Positions 24,710 through 34,352 are shown, counted from the stretch's first letter. The stretch is DNA of 64,000 nt from Methylobacterium frigidaeris (GCF_022179185.1 NZ_BPQJ01000004.1:1-64000); one strand, 5' to 3'. Numbers and translations: made by a program. The notes: a model not told the origin generated them from the sequence alone.

Positions 24710-24763
24710 GGCGAGACCCTCTGTTGCCTGATTCTCTCGGCCCCCGGCCGATCGTGAGCAGAC

Positions 24764-24788
24764 AACGTCAAGCATGACTTTGGGTTCC
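24764..24788 (-). promoter_or_regulatory. EcfG-type promoter for the DUF1328 gene
   Basis: On the minus strand: GGAAC, 16 bases, CGTT, 55 bp before the ATG at 24709. Exact consensus match. Confidence 0.65.
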
Positions 24789-24858
24789 GCTTTGTCGCAG
24801 GTGGCGCAACCGGGTCGGGCACCCCACATCATGGTGACGGTCGGGGGAACGGCCGGGC

Positions 24859-24884
24859 GGAACTCCGGTTTCGCGCCGTACGTT
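24859..24884 (+). promoter_or_regulatory. EcfG-type promoter for the small membrane protein at 24911
   Basis: GGAAC (24859-24863), 17 bases, CGTT (24881-24884). The -10 element ends 26 bp before the ATG at 24911, consistent with a short leader. Confidence 0.6.
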
Positions 24885-24910
24885 CTCACCGGCGTCTGGA
24901 TGGAGGCTTG

Positions 24911-25111
24911 ATGATGATCCGTTCCAATGCCCTGCGTGCCGGCCTCGTGCTGCTCGCCCTGCTGGCGGGTCTTCTCACGGCCTCGCCGATGGTCGTGACC
25001 GGGATTATCGCGGCGCTCGGACTCGCGGGTGCCGTCGCGCTCGCTGGGACGCGGGCACAGCAGGCTCCGGTCCTCGTTCCGGTGCGCGCTCGCAACCGCC
25101 GGCGGCGCTGA
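24911..25111 (+). CDS. Small hypothetical membrane protein, putative EcfG regulon member
   Basis: This 66-residue protein has one or two hydrophobic helices (LRAGLVLLALLAGLLTASP, then VVTGIIAALGLAGAVALAG) and a very basic C-terminal tail (RARNRRRR). A GGAGG lies 4-7 bases before ATG codons at 24911 and 24914; either may be used. An exact EcfG promoter motif lies just upstream. I do not recognise a family. It is divergent from the DUF1328 gene, which has its own EcfG promoter. Confidence 0.55.
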   Translation: MMIRSNALRAGLVLLALLAGLLTASPMVVTGIIAALGLAGAVALAGTRAQQAPVLVPVRARNRRRR

Positions 25112-25266
25112 CCCGCCCTTCCCTGCCGGTCCCGCGCGGGTTCGTGCAGGATCTCCCAGATGAGGGCGGGACCGCGACGGCCCTTCTCTCTCGCGCTCCG
25201 CTCCGCCGTCCGGCGGAGCGTCCCGCGCTCACAATTCACGCCAGAGTCCCGCGTCGCAATCGCCTG

Positions 25267-25470
25267 TCACCGCTGACGCTGCAATTCACGCTCCCGGTGC
25301 CGCAGGCGCAGCAGCAGGTCGACCTGATCGAGGGGAATGGGCTGTCCGTCCACGGTGCGCTCGTAGAACGAGCGCAACGTCCGCCCGAGCCGATGCTGCG
25401 CCTCGACGCAGATGGCCGGCAGGACCGGATCCTGACCGTTGTCCCGGGACGCAATCACTTCCTGCTTCAT
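25267..25470 (-). CDS. NepR-like small protein (possible second anti-sigma factor)
   Basis: The ATG at 25470 opens a 67-residue frame. Its second half (about 22-55) aligns with the NepR of this window: HRLGRTLRSFYERTVDGQPI resembles GRIGSHLRAMYDELMQQPIP, and the following VDLLLRL resembles VDLIAEL, with one extra residue between the two helices. By eye, 14 of about 34 aligned positions are identical. The NepR DRF motif after PIP is altered to LDQ. No EcfG promoter and no strong ribosome site were seen upstream. It could bind an EcfG paralogue or PhyR, or could be a diverged leftover. The frame extends upstream to 25620, but that part looks non-coding. Confidence 0.5.
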   Translation of the reverse strand: MKQEVIASRDNGQDPVLPAICVEAQHRLGRTLRSFYERTVDGQPIPLDQVDLLLRLRHRERELQRQR

Positions 25471-25684
25471 CGGACCACTGGCCCCGTACCATTGCGCGGG
25501 TCCGAGGGAAGGCTGACCCGTGCCGAGATGAAGCAGTCTCGCCGGGCGTGGTAAACAAAGAGTTAAAATTTGTCCTTTGTTCACCATGTCGGAGGCACTG
25601 ACAGCCGCCTCGCGAATCATCTTTGGAGCTTAACCTTACAGCAACGTTTGTCGAGGGCCGTGACGTCCTCCGAGCCGGCGGCGC

Positions 25685-27358
25685 TCAGGCCGAGGCCGCC
25701 TGGAGCAGCCGGGCCGCGGCGGCGCGGGCCTCCTCGGTCACCGTGGCACCGGCCAGCATCCGGGCGATCTCCTCCTGGCGCGGCACCGCCGCAAGGGGTT
25801 TCACCCGTGTGGCGACCCGGTCCGAGCCCTTCACCGCCTCCTTGGCGATCAGGAAGTGCGTCGAGGCCCGGGCGGCGACCTGCGGCGCGTGGGTGACCGC
25901 CACGGTCTGAACCCGGGCCGAGAGCCGGGCGAGGCGGGCGCCGATCGCGTCCGCCACCGCGCCGCCGACGCCGGTATCAATCTCGTCGAAGATTAGTGTC
26001 GGGGCCGAGCCCTTGTCGGCCAGCACGACCTTGAGGGCGAGCATGAACCGCGACAGCTCGCCGCCCGAGGCCACCTTCATCATCGGGCCGGGCCGGGTGC
26101 CCGGGTTGGTCTGGGCCCAGAACTCGACCCGGTCGAGGCCGGCCGGGTCGCGTGCCTCCGGATCGGTGGCGATCTCGGTGATGAAGCGGGCGCGCTCCAG
26201 CTTCAGCGGCGGCAATTCGGCCTGCACCGCCTTGTCGAGGGCGGCCGCCGCCTTGCGCCGGCCCTTGCTGAGGGCCTCCGCCTTCTCGAGATATGCCGCG
26301 TCGGCGGTGGCGAGGTCGGCCTCCAGCCGGCCGAGTGCCTCCTCGCCGGCATCGATCACCGCGACGTCGCCCTCGTAGCGCTCGCGCAAAGCCGCAAGAT
26401 CGTCGACCGGAACGTTGTACTTTCGTGCCGCAGCGCGCAGGCCGAACAGGCGCTCCTCGACCCGCTCCAGCTCGCGCGGATCGAACTCCGCCGCCTGCAG
26501 GGCATCCTCCAGGCTGGTGCGGGCCTCGTCGAGGGCGACCAGCGCGTTGTCGAGGGCAGCGATGCTGGGCTCGACGAGGCTTGGGGCCTGCGCGGCGCGG
26601 CGCTCGAGCTTGCGGAGCGCCGCCGAGAGATGGGCAGTGGGCGAGCCCTGGCCGGCCACGGCGTCGAGTGCCTCGTTGAGCTCGCGGGCGACCTTCTCGC
26701 CCTGCTGCATCGCAGTGCGGCGCTCGGCGAGCTCCGTCTCCTCGCCAGGCTTCGGGTCGAGGGCGGCCAGCTCCTCGACGGCGTGGCGCAGGAAATCGAC
26801 CTCCTTGCGGGCGGCCTCGACCCGGGCGCGATGCTCGTTGAGGGCGTTGCGGGCCTGGCGTACCCGGCGCGCACTGTCCGCCACGGCGGCCTGGCGGCTC
26901 CCTAAGCCCCCGAAGGCGTCGAGGATCGCCCGGTGCGTCGTGGAATCCGAGAGAGCCCGGTCGTCGTGCTGGCCGTGGATCTCGACGAGGGCCGCCCCGA
27001 TGGCGCGCAGGACCTGCACGCCGACCGGCTGGTCGTTGACGAAGGCGCGGGTGCGCCCGTCCGCGACCTGGATGCGGCGCAGGATCAGGTCGCCCTCGGT
27101 GTCGATCTCGGCGGCAGCGGCCAGCGTCCGGGCCGGATGGTCGGCGGGGATGTCGAACACCGCGGTCACCTGCCCCTGCGCCTCGCCCTGGCGCACCAGG
27201 CGCCCGTCGCCGCGCCCGCCGAGCGCCAGGGTGAAGGCGTCGAGGAGGATCGACTTGCCGGCACCGGTCTCCCCGGTCAGGACGCTCAGGCCTTCGCGAA
27301 AGTTCAGCTCGAGCTTATCGATCAGGACGATGTCGCGGATCGCGAGCTGAACCAGCAT
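25685..27358 (-). CDS. recN: DNA repair protein RecN
   Basis: This 557-residue SMC-like ATPase has N-terminal Walker A GETGAGKS (29-36). A long central coiled-coil region rich in Ala, Glu, Leu and Arg follows (about 150-380). The C-terminal lobe carries the ABC-type signature SGGELSRFMLALK and Walker B TLIFDEIDTGVGG. RecN acts in double-strand-break repair. It is the last gene of the minus-strand envelope/division cluster, 112 bp downstream of bamD, a common alphaproteobacterial arrangement. Confidence 0.96.
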   Translation of the reverse strand: MLVQLAIRDIVLIDKLELNFREGLSVLTGETGAGKSILLDAFTLALGGRGDGRLVRQGEAQGQVTAVFDIPADHPARTLAAAAEIDTEGDLILRRIQVADGRTRAFVNDQPVGVQVLRAIGAALVEIHGQHDDRALSDSTTHRAILDAFGGLGSRQAAVADSARRVRQARNALNEHRARVEAARKEVDFLRHAVEELAALDPKPGEETELAERRTAMQQGEKVARELNEALDAVAGQGSPTAHLSAALRKLERRAAQAPSLVEPSIAALDNALVALDEARTSLEDALQAAEFDPRELERVEERLFGLRAAARKYNVPVDDLAALRERYEGDVAVIDAGEEALGRLEADLATADAAYLEKAEALSKGRRKAAAALDKAVQAELPPLKLERARFITEIATDPEARDPAGLDRVEFWAQTNPGTRPGPMMKVASGGELSRFMLALKVVLADKGSAPTLIFDEIDTGVGGAVADAIGARLARLSARVQTVAVTHAPQVAARASTHFLIAKEAVKGSDRVATRVKPLAAVPRQEEIARMLAGATVTEEARAAAARLLQAASA

Positions 27359-27470
27359 GCCACCCTTGCCGGGACGTGGAGGAGGGAATGGGGCGGGTAT
27401 CTACAGCCGAACGGGCCGCGGCGCGAGTGCGCGCCACGGCCGCATGTCCGTGCTTCAAGCCGCGAGGCTC

Positions 27471-28373
27471 TTACTGCGCCTCGGCGGTGCGGGTGTCCAT
27501 CCCGATCACGCCGCGAAACGCCTTGCTGATCCAGGAGGTCTTCTCCTCGCGCGGCTGCAGGCCGCCGTTCTGGAGCAGGTTGTAGGCGTCCTTGTACCAG
27601 GGCGAGTCGGGGAAGTTGTGGCCAAGCACCGCCGCGGCGGTCTGAGCCTCGCCGGTGATGCCGAGCGCCATGTAGGCCTCGGCCAGGCGCTCCAGCGCCT
27701 CCTCGACGTGGCGGGTCGTCTGGTACTTGCTCACCACGTCGCGAAAACGGTTGATCGCCGCCGGGAAGTTGCGCCGCTCGAGGTAGTAGCGGCCGATCTC
27801 CATCTCCTTGCCGGCGAGCTGGTCGCGGGTGATCTGGATCTTGGCCTTGGCGTCGGCGGCGTATTCCGAGGTCGGGTACTTCTGCACCAGCTCGGTGAGC
27901 GCCACGAGCGCCTTCTCGGAGCGGTCCTGGTCGCGGGTCACGTCCGGGATCTGCTTGTAGTGCGACATCGCCAGCAGGTACTGGGCGTAGGCCGCGTCCT
28001 TAGAGCCCGGATGGCGCTGCAGGTAGCGCTTCGAGGCGGTGATCGCGTCCTCGTAGCGGCCGCCCTCGTAATTCGAGTAGGCCGTCATCAGCACCGCCTT
28101 CCGCGACCAGTCGGAATAGGCGTACTGCTTGTCGAGGTCCTCGAACTTCTTCGTCGCGCCCTCGTAGTCGCGATCCTCGAGCTTGCCGAGACCCTGGCTG
28201 TAGAGCTTGTCGGCCGGGACGTCGGGGACGACCTCGGTCTTGTACTTCTCGTTCGCGAACGGGTTGATGGAGTCGATCGCGTCGCAACCGGCGAGCCCCA
28301 GACCGCACGCCGCGAGCAGCACGGTCCGCAGAACGGTCACCTTCGCGTCGCGAAGCGGGTGGGCGAACGACAT
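27471..28373 (-). CDS. bamD: Outer membrane protein assembly factor BamD (ComL family lipoprotein)
   Basis: This 300-residue lipoprotein has lipobox LAGC (Cys30) and a series of TPR-like helical repeats (AYSNYEGGRYEDAITASKRY, then AYAQYLLAMSHYKQ). It belongs to the BamD/ComL family and acts in the periplasm as part of the BAM complex that inserts outer-membrane proteins. The start at 28373 gives a short basic n-region followed by the hydrophobic TVLRTVLLAACGLGLAGC; the longer upstream frame has no signal. It lies between lpxC and recN on the same strand. Confidence 0.93.
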   Translation of the reverse strand: MSFAHPLRDAKVTVLRTVLLAACGLGLAGCDAIDSINPFANEKYKTEVVPDVPADKLYSQGLGKLEDRDYEGATKKFEDLDKQYAYSDWSRKAVLMTAYSNYEGGRYEDAITASKRYLQRHPGSKDAAYAQYLLAMSHYKQIPDVTRDQDRSEKALVALTELVQKYPTSEYAADAKAKIQITRDQLAGKEMEIGRYYLERRNFPAAINRFRDVVSKYQTTRHVEEALERLAEAYMALGITGEAQTAAAVLGHNFPDSPWYKDAYNLLQNGGLQPREEKTSWISKAFRGVIGMDTRTAEAQ

Positions 28374-28625
28374 TCGGGTTCTTCCCCAAGCAGGCGGCCT
28401 TGCACGGCCGCTGATCCACGAGCCCCTTAGCGCAGGCCGGCGCGGCGCGCCAAGCCCGTGACGGCCATCGCGCCGGAGCCGGCGACCGTCGGTCAGGAAC
28501 CTCTTAACCCTGTGGGGCGAATGGGGCGCCAAGACGGCGCGACGCGGTGTAGGTTCCATCCGTCGCCTCGTCGCGGCGACGAAATCATCCGGATGTGACC
28601 CTGCTGCAACGCGGGCCGGACGATC

Positions 28626-29573
28626 TCAGAGTTCGGGCGCGTAGACAGCGGCGCCGAGGCCGACGCCGAACTCGGCGAAGACAGGCTCGCGCCGGGCGGC
28701 CGCACCCTCGACGATGGCGTAGTTGGCCCGGTCGGCGAACAGCTCGCCGAGGACCGCGACGTTGAGGCCGTGGCCACCGCAGAAGGACTGGTAGGCGCCG
28801 AGGATCGGCAGGCCGGCGAGCGCCAGGTCGCCGACCGCGTCGAGGATCTTGTGTCGGACGAACTCGTCCGGGTAGCGCAGGCCTTCCGGGTTGACCACGC
28901 CGCCATCGCCGACCGCGACGGTGTTCTCGAGCGAGGCGCCGAGCGCGAAGCCGGCCTTCCAGTAGCGCTCGACGTCGCGCATCATCCCGAAGGTGCGGGC
29001 GCGGGCGATCTCCCGGCGATAGGCGGCGGGGGTGAGGGTCAGCGCCTTGCGGCTGCGGCCGATCACCGGGCTCTCGAAATCGATCTCGACGTCGAGGTGG
29101 AAGCCGCGTTCGAACGGGCGCAGCTCGGAATAGGCGCGGCCCTTCTCGGTGCGGACGGTCTTGAGCACCTTGATGAAGCGGCGGGGGGTGCCGCAGGAGG
29201 TGGTGCCGGCCGCCTCGATCGCCGCCACGAAGGGAGCGGCGCTGCCGTCGAGGATCGGCATCTCGGGCCCGTCGATCTCGACGAGGCAGTTGTCGATGCC
29301 GAGCCCGTAGAGGGCCGACATCAGGTGCTCGATGGTGGCGACGGCGCCGGTCTCGCGGCTGCCGATGACGGTGCAGAGCTCGGTGGCGCTGACCTGGGCG
29401 TACTGGGCCTGGATCAGGCGGTCGCGGCCATTCGCGAGGCCAGTGCGCAGGAAGGCGATACCGTGATGCGCCTCCGCGGGATGAAGAGTGATCGCGACGG
29501 GGTTACCGGAATGGACGCCGATGCCGGAGAGGCTCGCGGCGGAGCGTAGGGTCGTCTGCTGACTTGTTCTCAT
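28626..29573 (-). CDS. lpxC: UDP-3-O-acyl-N-acetylglucosamine deacetylase LpxC
   Basis: The 315-residue enzyme catalyses the first committed step of lipid A synthesis. It begins TTLRSAASLSGIGVHSG and holds the zinc-ligand regions EHLMSALYG, then HKILDAVGDLALAG, and the catalytic CGGHGLN near the C terminus. The length is typical. The start at 29573 is chosen because the LpxC N-terminal motif follows closely. It lies downstream of ftsZ, the usual order, though with a 406-bp gap that contains hairpins. Confidence 0.96.
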   Translation of the reverse strand: MRTSQQTTLRSAASLSGIGVHSGNPVAITLHPAEAHHGIAFLRTGLANGRDRLIQAQYAQVSATELCTVIGSRETGAVATIEHLMSALYGLGIDNCLVEIDGPEMPILDGSAAPFVAAIEAAGTTSCGTPRRFIKVLKTVRTEKGRAYSELRPFERGFHLDVEIDFESPVIGRSRKALTLTPAAYRREIARARTFGMMRDVERYWKAGFALGASLENTVAVGDGGVVNPEGLRYPDEFVRHKILDAVGDLALAGLPILGAYQSFCGGHGLNVAVLGELFADRANYAIVEGAAARREPVFAEFGVGLGAAVYAPEL

Positions 29574-29830
29574 TACCTCAGCCCTCGGCCGCGACTCACC
29601 ATCGTGTCCTGTTTCCAGGCCCACGTTTCGAGGCGATCCGTCCGTTGCTTGAAGCCCCTGTGGGTGTCGGTGCCGGCGGTCCCGCTCGGCCTTCGCCCTT
29701 GTGCGTAGGACACCTATAGTCGCGCTCCGGAGCACGGCCAAATCACGGATTCTTACGCTCTGTAACAGTCCGACGACCCTGCGACGGTCGCGAAAAGTCG
29801 TTTCGAATCAAAATCTTGAACGACGCGTAA

Positions 29831-29857
29831 ACCCCGGGGCCGGGCGGCCTCGGGGTG
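29831..29857. terminator. Hairpin downstream of ftsZ
   Basis: ACCCCGGGGCC, loop GGGC, GGCCTCGGGGT (one mismatch). It lies about 120 bp past the ftsZ stop on the minus strand. Confidence 0.45.
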
Positions 29858-29915
29858 TGTCTTTTGGGCGGCACCGGCGCCCTCCGTGGCGGGATCGTGG
29901 CGCCCGGAGCGGGCT

Positions 29916-29945
29916 CCGGGGCTTCGCCTTTCGGCGGAGCCCCGG
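29916..29945 (-). terminator. Hairpin just downstream of ftsZ
   Basis: CCGGGGCTTCGCC, 4-base loop, GGCGGAGCCCCGG: a 13-bp stem with one wobble pair, 35 bp past the ftsZ stop. No T-run. It may separate ftsZ from lpxC transcription. Confidence 0.5.
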
Positions 29946-29979
29946 CCCGCCGGTCCCGTCGGTTCGCCGGTCGGTCGAC

Positions 29980-31818
29980 CTACAGGTTGGCCTGGCGGCG
30001 CAGGAAGGCCGGAATCTCGAGCTGGTCGTCGTCGATGCGGTTGCCGGCCGGCACCGTCCGGCCCTGCGGGTCGAGGTTGCCCTGCGCCGGGCGGTAGCCC
30101 TGCGGTTGAGCCGGGTAGCCGCCCTGCGGCGCGTAGGCCTGCTGCGGTGCGGGCTGGCGCGGGGCCGGGGCGGCGTGGTGCTGCACCGGAGCTTGATGCA
30201 CCGGAGCCTGAGGCATCGGCCGCGGGGCCGGCTGCGGGGCGTGAGCCGCCGGAGCATGGGCGACAGGCGCCGGCGCCTGGACCGGGTGGCCGGCCTCGTC
30301 CTCGCGCCGGCCGCCGAAGCCGACGGTGGCGAGGCGGCGCAGGAGCGAGGTGCGCTTGGCGTCCGGGGTCACCTGCTGCACCGGCTCCTCGCCGCGGCTG
30401 GCCCGGATCTGGTTCTGGGCCGGCATCGGCAGGTCCTGGACCCGGGGCATGCGCGGCGCGCGCACCACCGCCGGGGAGGGCGGGATGAACGGACCGGAGG
30501 CCATCGGCATCTGCGGCTCGAGAGCCGGCGCCGGGGCCGGCTCGTAGACCGGGGCGGGACGCGGCTGGGCCGGGGTGATCTGCACCTCGTCGCGCATCAG
30601 GCCGGCGGCCTGGTGGGCGCTGGGGATCTCCATCCGCACGGGCTCGGGAGCCGGCATCGGGGCATGCGCCACCGGCTCCGGCGCCGGGGCCCGCGCTACC
30701 GGGGCCTCGGCGGGACGAAAGGAGGCGGCGGGGGGAGCCGACGGGGCGGCGGCCCGGGCCCGGGCCTCGGCGCGCAGACGCTCGGCGACCTCGGCGATGC
30801 GCTGCTCGGTCTGGGCGATCTCCGGCGAGCCGATCGCGTTGGCGTTGATCAGCGCGGGCTCGATGCCGGTGGCGACCACCGAGACCCGGATGATGCCGTC
30901 GAGGCTCTCGTCGAAGGTGGCCCCCAGGATGATGTTGGCGTCGGAATCGACCTCCTCGCGGATGCGGGTGGCGGCCTCGTCGAGCTCGTAGAGGGTCAGG
31001 TCGTTGCCGCCGGTGATCGAGATGAGGAGGCCGCGGGCGCCCTTCATCGAGACGTCGTCGAGGAGCGGGTTGGCGATGGCGGCTTCCGCCGCGCGGTTGG
31101 CGCGCTTCTCGCCCGACGCCTCGCCGGTGCCCATCATCGCCTTGCCCATGCCGCGCATGATCGCCCGCACGTCGGCGAAGTCGAGGTTGATGAGACCTTC
31201 CTTCACCATCAGGTCGGTGATGCAGGCGACGCCCGAGTAGAGCACCTGGTCGGCCATCGCGAAGGCGTCCGCGAAGGTGGTCTTCTCGTTGGCGACCCGG
31301 AACAGGTTCTGGTTCGGGATCACGATCAGGGTGTCGACGGCCTGCTGCAGCTCGTTGATGCCCGACTCGGCGGTGCGCATGCGGCGCACGCCCTCGAACT
31401 GGAACGGCTTCGTCACCACGCCGACCGTGAGGATGCCCATGTCGCGGGCGGTGCGGGCGATGACCGGGGCCGCGCCGGTGCCGGTGCCGCCGCCCATGCC
31501 GGCGGTGATGAAGCACATATGGGCGCCCGAGAGCTGGTCGCGGATCTCGTCGATCACCTCCTCGGCGGCGGCGCGGCCGACATCGGGCTGCGAGCCGGCG
31601 CCGAGCCCTTGCGTCACCCCGATGCCCATCTGGATCACGCGCTCGGCCTTCGAGGAGGTCAGCGCCTGGGCGTCGGTGTTGGCGACCACGAACTCGCAGC
31701 CGAGCAGCCCCGACTCGATCATGTTGTTGACGGCGTTGCCGCCGGCGCCGCCGACACCGAACACGGTGATGCGGGGCTTCAGTTCGCGGATGTCCGGAGC
31801 TTGCAGGGAGATGGCCAT
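29980..31818 (-). CDS. ftsZ: Cell division protein FtsZ with long C-terminal linker
   Basis: This 612-residue tubulin-like GTPase forms the division ring. The GTPase domain (about 12-330) has [13 protein letters not shown] (21-33), the tubulin signature GGGTGTG (109-115) and the T7 synergy loop INLDFADV. A linker of roughly 260 residues rich in Pro, Ala, Gln and Arg follows, ending in the conserved C-terminal peptide [13 protein letters not shown] that binds FtsA. The linker is much longer than the about 50 residues of E. coli FtsZ but normal in kind for alphaproteobacteria. It sits directly downstream of ftsA. Confidence 0.97.
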   Translation of the reverse strand: MAISLQAPDIRELKPRITVFGVGGAGGNAVNNMIESGLLGCEFVVANTDAQALTSSKAERVIQMGIGVTQGLGAGSQPDVGRAAAEEVIDEIRDQLSGAHMCFITAGMGGGTGTGAAPVIARTARDMGILTVGVVTKPFQFEGVRRMRTAESGINELQQAVDTLIVIPNQNLFRVANEKTTFADAFAMADQVLYSGVACITDLMVKEGLINLDFADVRAIMRGMGKAMMGTGEASGEKRANRAAEAAIANPLLDDVSMKGARGLLISITGGNDLTLYELDEAATRIREEVDSDANIILGATFDESLDGIIRVSVVATGIEPALINANAIGSPEIAQTEQRIAEVAERLRAEARARAAAPSAPPAASFRPAEAPVARAPAPEPVAHAPMPAPEPVRMEIPSAHQAAGLMRDEVQITPAQPRPAPVYEPAPAPALEPQMPMASGPFIPPSPAVVRAPRMPRVQDLPMPAQNQIRASRGEEPVQQVTPDAKRTSLLRRLATVGFGGRREDEAGHPVQAPAPVAHAPAAHAPQPAPRPMPQAPVHQAPVQHHAAPAPRQPAPQQAYAPQGGYPAQPQGYRPAQGNLDPQGRTVPAGNRIDDDQLEIPAFLRRQANL

Positions 31819-31933
31819 GATGCGCGAGCCTCTGATGATCGTTACGTTTCTATGAGCGCCTCATCGGCGCCGTTTGCCGTCCCGCCCGCCCGGCGCGGCC
31901 CGTTTCCGGGGCCCGTGCCGGGAGGCGATCCCG

Positions 31934-33259
31934 TTAGAAGCTCTCCGTGAACCACCGTCCGAACTTGGAGAGGTAGCTGTTGGAGACGAGGCCCGTGCGG
32001 CCGGACTGGCCGCGCGGCTCGAAATGCTCGACGTGAGAGACCTGGGGGTAGACCAGGAGGCCGACGGCGGCCGAGAAGGCCGGTCCCTTGGCGGCCTCGG
32101 GCAGCCCCTTGATGCCGAGGGGCCGGCCGATCCGAACCTGGCCCTGCAGGATGCGGCGGGCGACCTCCGGCAGGCCGACGAGCTGGCTCGCGCCCCCCGT
32201 CAGCACCACCCGGCGCCCGGCCTGGGCGGCGAAGCCCGCGTTGCGCAGGCGGTCGCGCACCAGTTCCAGCACCTCCTCGACCCGCGGGCGGATGATCCGC
32301 ACGAGGTGCGACTTCGGAATGTGGTGCGGCAGGTCGCGCTCGTCCTCGTCGACGCCGTGGACCGCGATCATGTCGCGCTCGTCCGAGGCGGTCGCCATGG
32401 CGGCGCCGTAGAGGGTCTTCAGCCGCTCGGCCGCCGCCACCCGCGTCGAGAGCCCGCGGGCGATGTCCATGGTGACGTGGTGGCCGCCCACTGCCAGCGC
32501 GTCGACGTGGACGAGGTGGCCGCCGGAGAACACCCCGACGCTCGTCGTGCCGCCGCCCATGTCGACCACTGCGACGCCCATCTCGGCCTCGTCGTCGACG
32601 AGGGCCGAGAGGCCCGAGGCGTAGGGGGTGGCGATCACTGCCTCGACCCGCAGATGGGTGTTCTCCACCGCCAGCATCAGGTTGCGGGCGGCGGCGATCT
32701 CGGCCGTCACGACGTGCAGGTCGACGCCGAGGCGCTCGCCGAGCATGCCCGACGGATCGACCACCGCGCTCTGCTGGTCGAGGGAGTAGCCGGTCGGCAG
32801 GGCGTGCAGCACCGCACGGCCGGGGCTGATGCTGTGGGTGCTCGCCGCCTCCAGCACCCGCTGCACGTCGGCACCGGTGACGGCGCCGGTGCGCACCGGG
32901 ACCTTGGCGTCGAAATGCTGGGAGCCGAGCCGCCCGCCCGACAGGCTGACGATGACCGACTGCACCTCGACCCGGGCCATGCGCTCGGCGGCGTGGACCG
33001 CCTGGCGGATCGAGGTCTCGGCCGCCTCGAGATCGACCACGGCGCCCCCCTTGAGGCCGACGGAGCGCTGGTGGCCGATGCCGATGATGCGGGCGAGGTG
33101 GGTGCGGCCGCGCAGGGTCGCCAGCGTCTCGACCGGCTGCAGCTCGGCGACGAGGCAGACGATCTTGCTGGTGCCGATGTCGAGCACCGACAGGGTCGCG
33201 CTGCGGCGCGCCGAGAGCGGCTTTAAGCGCGGCGTGAGACCGTGCTGGAGGAGACTCAT
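31934..33259 (-). CDS. ftsA: Cell division protein FtsA
   Basis: This 441-residue actin-like ATPase tethers FtsZ to the membrane. The phosphate-1 motif LDIGTSKIVCLV (about 26-37), the SHM-type 1C domain and the phosphate-2/adenosine motifs (VVDMGGGTTSVGVF and VLTGGASQLVGL) are all present. The C-terminal amphipathic tail is FGRWFTESF. It lies between ftsQ and ftsZ, 104 bp from ftsQ. Confidence 0.96.
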   Translation of the reverse strand: MSLLQHGLTPRLKPLSARRSATLSVLDIGTSKIVCLVAELQPVETLATLRGRTHLARIIGIGHQRSVGLKGGAVVDLEAAETSIRQAVHAAERMARVEVQSVIVSLSGGRLGSQHFDAKVPVRTGAVTGADVQRVLEAASTHSISPGRAVLHALPTGYSLDQQSAVVDPSGMLGERLGVDLHVVTAEIAAARNLMLAVENTHLRVEAVIATPYASGLSALVDDEAEMGVAVVDMGGGTTSVGVFSGGHLVHVDALAVGGHHVTMDIARGLSTRVAAAERLKTLYGAAMATASDERDMIAVHGVDEDERDLPHHIPKSHLVRIIRPRVEEVLELVRDRLRNAGFAAQAGRRVVLTGGASQLVGLPEVARRILQGQVRIGRPLGIKGLPEAAKGPAFSAAVGLLVYPQVSHVEHFEPRGQSGRTGLVSNSYLSKFGRWFTESF

Positions 33260-33362
33260 GACGCGACGCTCACCGGGGAGAAGGAAACGGGGATGAAGGG
33301 GCTGCCGGAACCGGCAGGAGTGGATCCGGGAAGACCGGCGGGCGTCACGTCTCGCGCGCGGG

Positions 33363-34352
33363 TCATGTCTCGGTTCCCTTCGGTTTCTTCTGCTTCTTCT
33401 GGGCCTCCAGGCGCGCCGCCGCGCCCTCCTCGGTCAGCCGCACCACCACCCGGTCGGGCAGCCGCAGGTCGACCGCGATGATGTCCTTCTCGAGCACGCT
33501 CGACTCGGCCTCGAGCTTGACGAGGCGGGCCACCGCCTCGCGGGCGCCGGCCTCGGGCAGGCGCACGTCGATGCCGTCGAGCTTGAGGGTCCAGCGCCGG
33601 CCCGAGACCAGGGTGCCGGCCCGGATCCGGTCCTTGAGCGGGCCCGCCGCCTCGAGGAGTGCGAGGTATTCCTTGGTGCGCAGGTTCGCCTCGTCGCCCA
33701 CCACCAATGGCAGGTTGGCGAAGCGGCCGTCGCGCATCTGGTCGATGACCGTGCCGTCGGCGGCGATCACGGCGATCTCGCCGTTGCGCTGCCACAGGGC
33801 GCTCGGCTCGCGCTCGGTGAGCGTGATCAGGAGCTCGCGCGGGTAGATCTTGCGCACCGAGACCGCGCCGATCAGCGGCACGGTGGACAGGCGGTCGCGC
33901 ACGTCGACCACGCTGAGAAGGGGCAGCGAGTTGCGCTGGTCGATGCCGGCGGCCTTCAGGATCTCGGCCGAGTGCAGCTGCACCAGCCCCGAGATCGTGA
34001 CCTTGTCGAGGCCGAAGCCGAGGGCGCGGGCCGCCATGTCGAAGGGCGTGCCGTAGCGGGCCGAGACCTCGGCATAGCCGCCGCCGGACACGAAGCCCGC
34101 CGCGGCGACGAGGCCGAAGAACCCGAAGGCCAGGCCCATCCCGAGATGGCGCGGCATCCGCCGCTCGATCGGCACCGCCACCGAGGCGCGGCGTGGGCGC
34201 AGGAACCGCGGCAGGACGCGGGCCAAACGCGAATCGCGCGACGGACCGCCCCGGGCCGGCGCCGTCCCCGGCGGGGGAGCGGGCATGCCGGCCTCCGCAC
34301 CGGCATAGCCGGCGGCGGTCAGCGGCTCAGGGAAGCGTCCACCACCATCCAT
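33363..34352 (-). CDS. ftsQ: Cell division protein FtsQ
   Basis: This 329-residue bitopic division protein has a long cytoplasmic N terminus rich in Pro and Arg (1-70) and one membrane helix (LGMGLAFGFFGLVAAAGFV). The periplasmic POTRA domain follows (VTISGLVQLHSAEILKAAGI) with the FtsQ beta domain (RKIYPRELLITLTEREPSAL). It links early and late divisome proteins. The Lys-rich tail (KKQKKPKG) is an oddity. It is preceded by a 508-bp gap and murB rather than ddl. Confidence 0.93.
   Translation of the reverse strand: MDGGGRFPEPLTAAGYAGAEAGMPAPPPGTAPARGGPSRDSRLARVLPRFLRPRRASVAVPIERRMPRHLGMGLAFGFFGLVAAAGFVSGGGYAEVSARYGTPFDMAARALGFGLDKVTISGLVQLHSAEILKAAGIDQRNSLPLLSVVDVRDRLSTVPLIGAVSVRKIYPRELLITLTEREPSALWQRNGEIAVIAADGTVIDQMRDGRFANLPLVVGDEANLRTKEYLALLEAAGPLKDRIRAGTLVSGRRWTLKLDGIDVRLPEAGAREAVARLVKLEAESSVLEKDIIAVDLRLPDRVVVRLTEEGAAARLEAQKKQKKPKGTET

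Larger units (their letters stand above)
29574..29979. other. ftsZ-lpxC intergenic region
   Basis: No gene is seen. It contains the terminator-like hairpins at 29831-29857 and 29916-29945. The part near 29740-29830 is less GC-rich than its surroundings and could hold an lpxC promoter, but I cannot assign elements with confidence. Confidence 0.55.
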
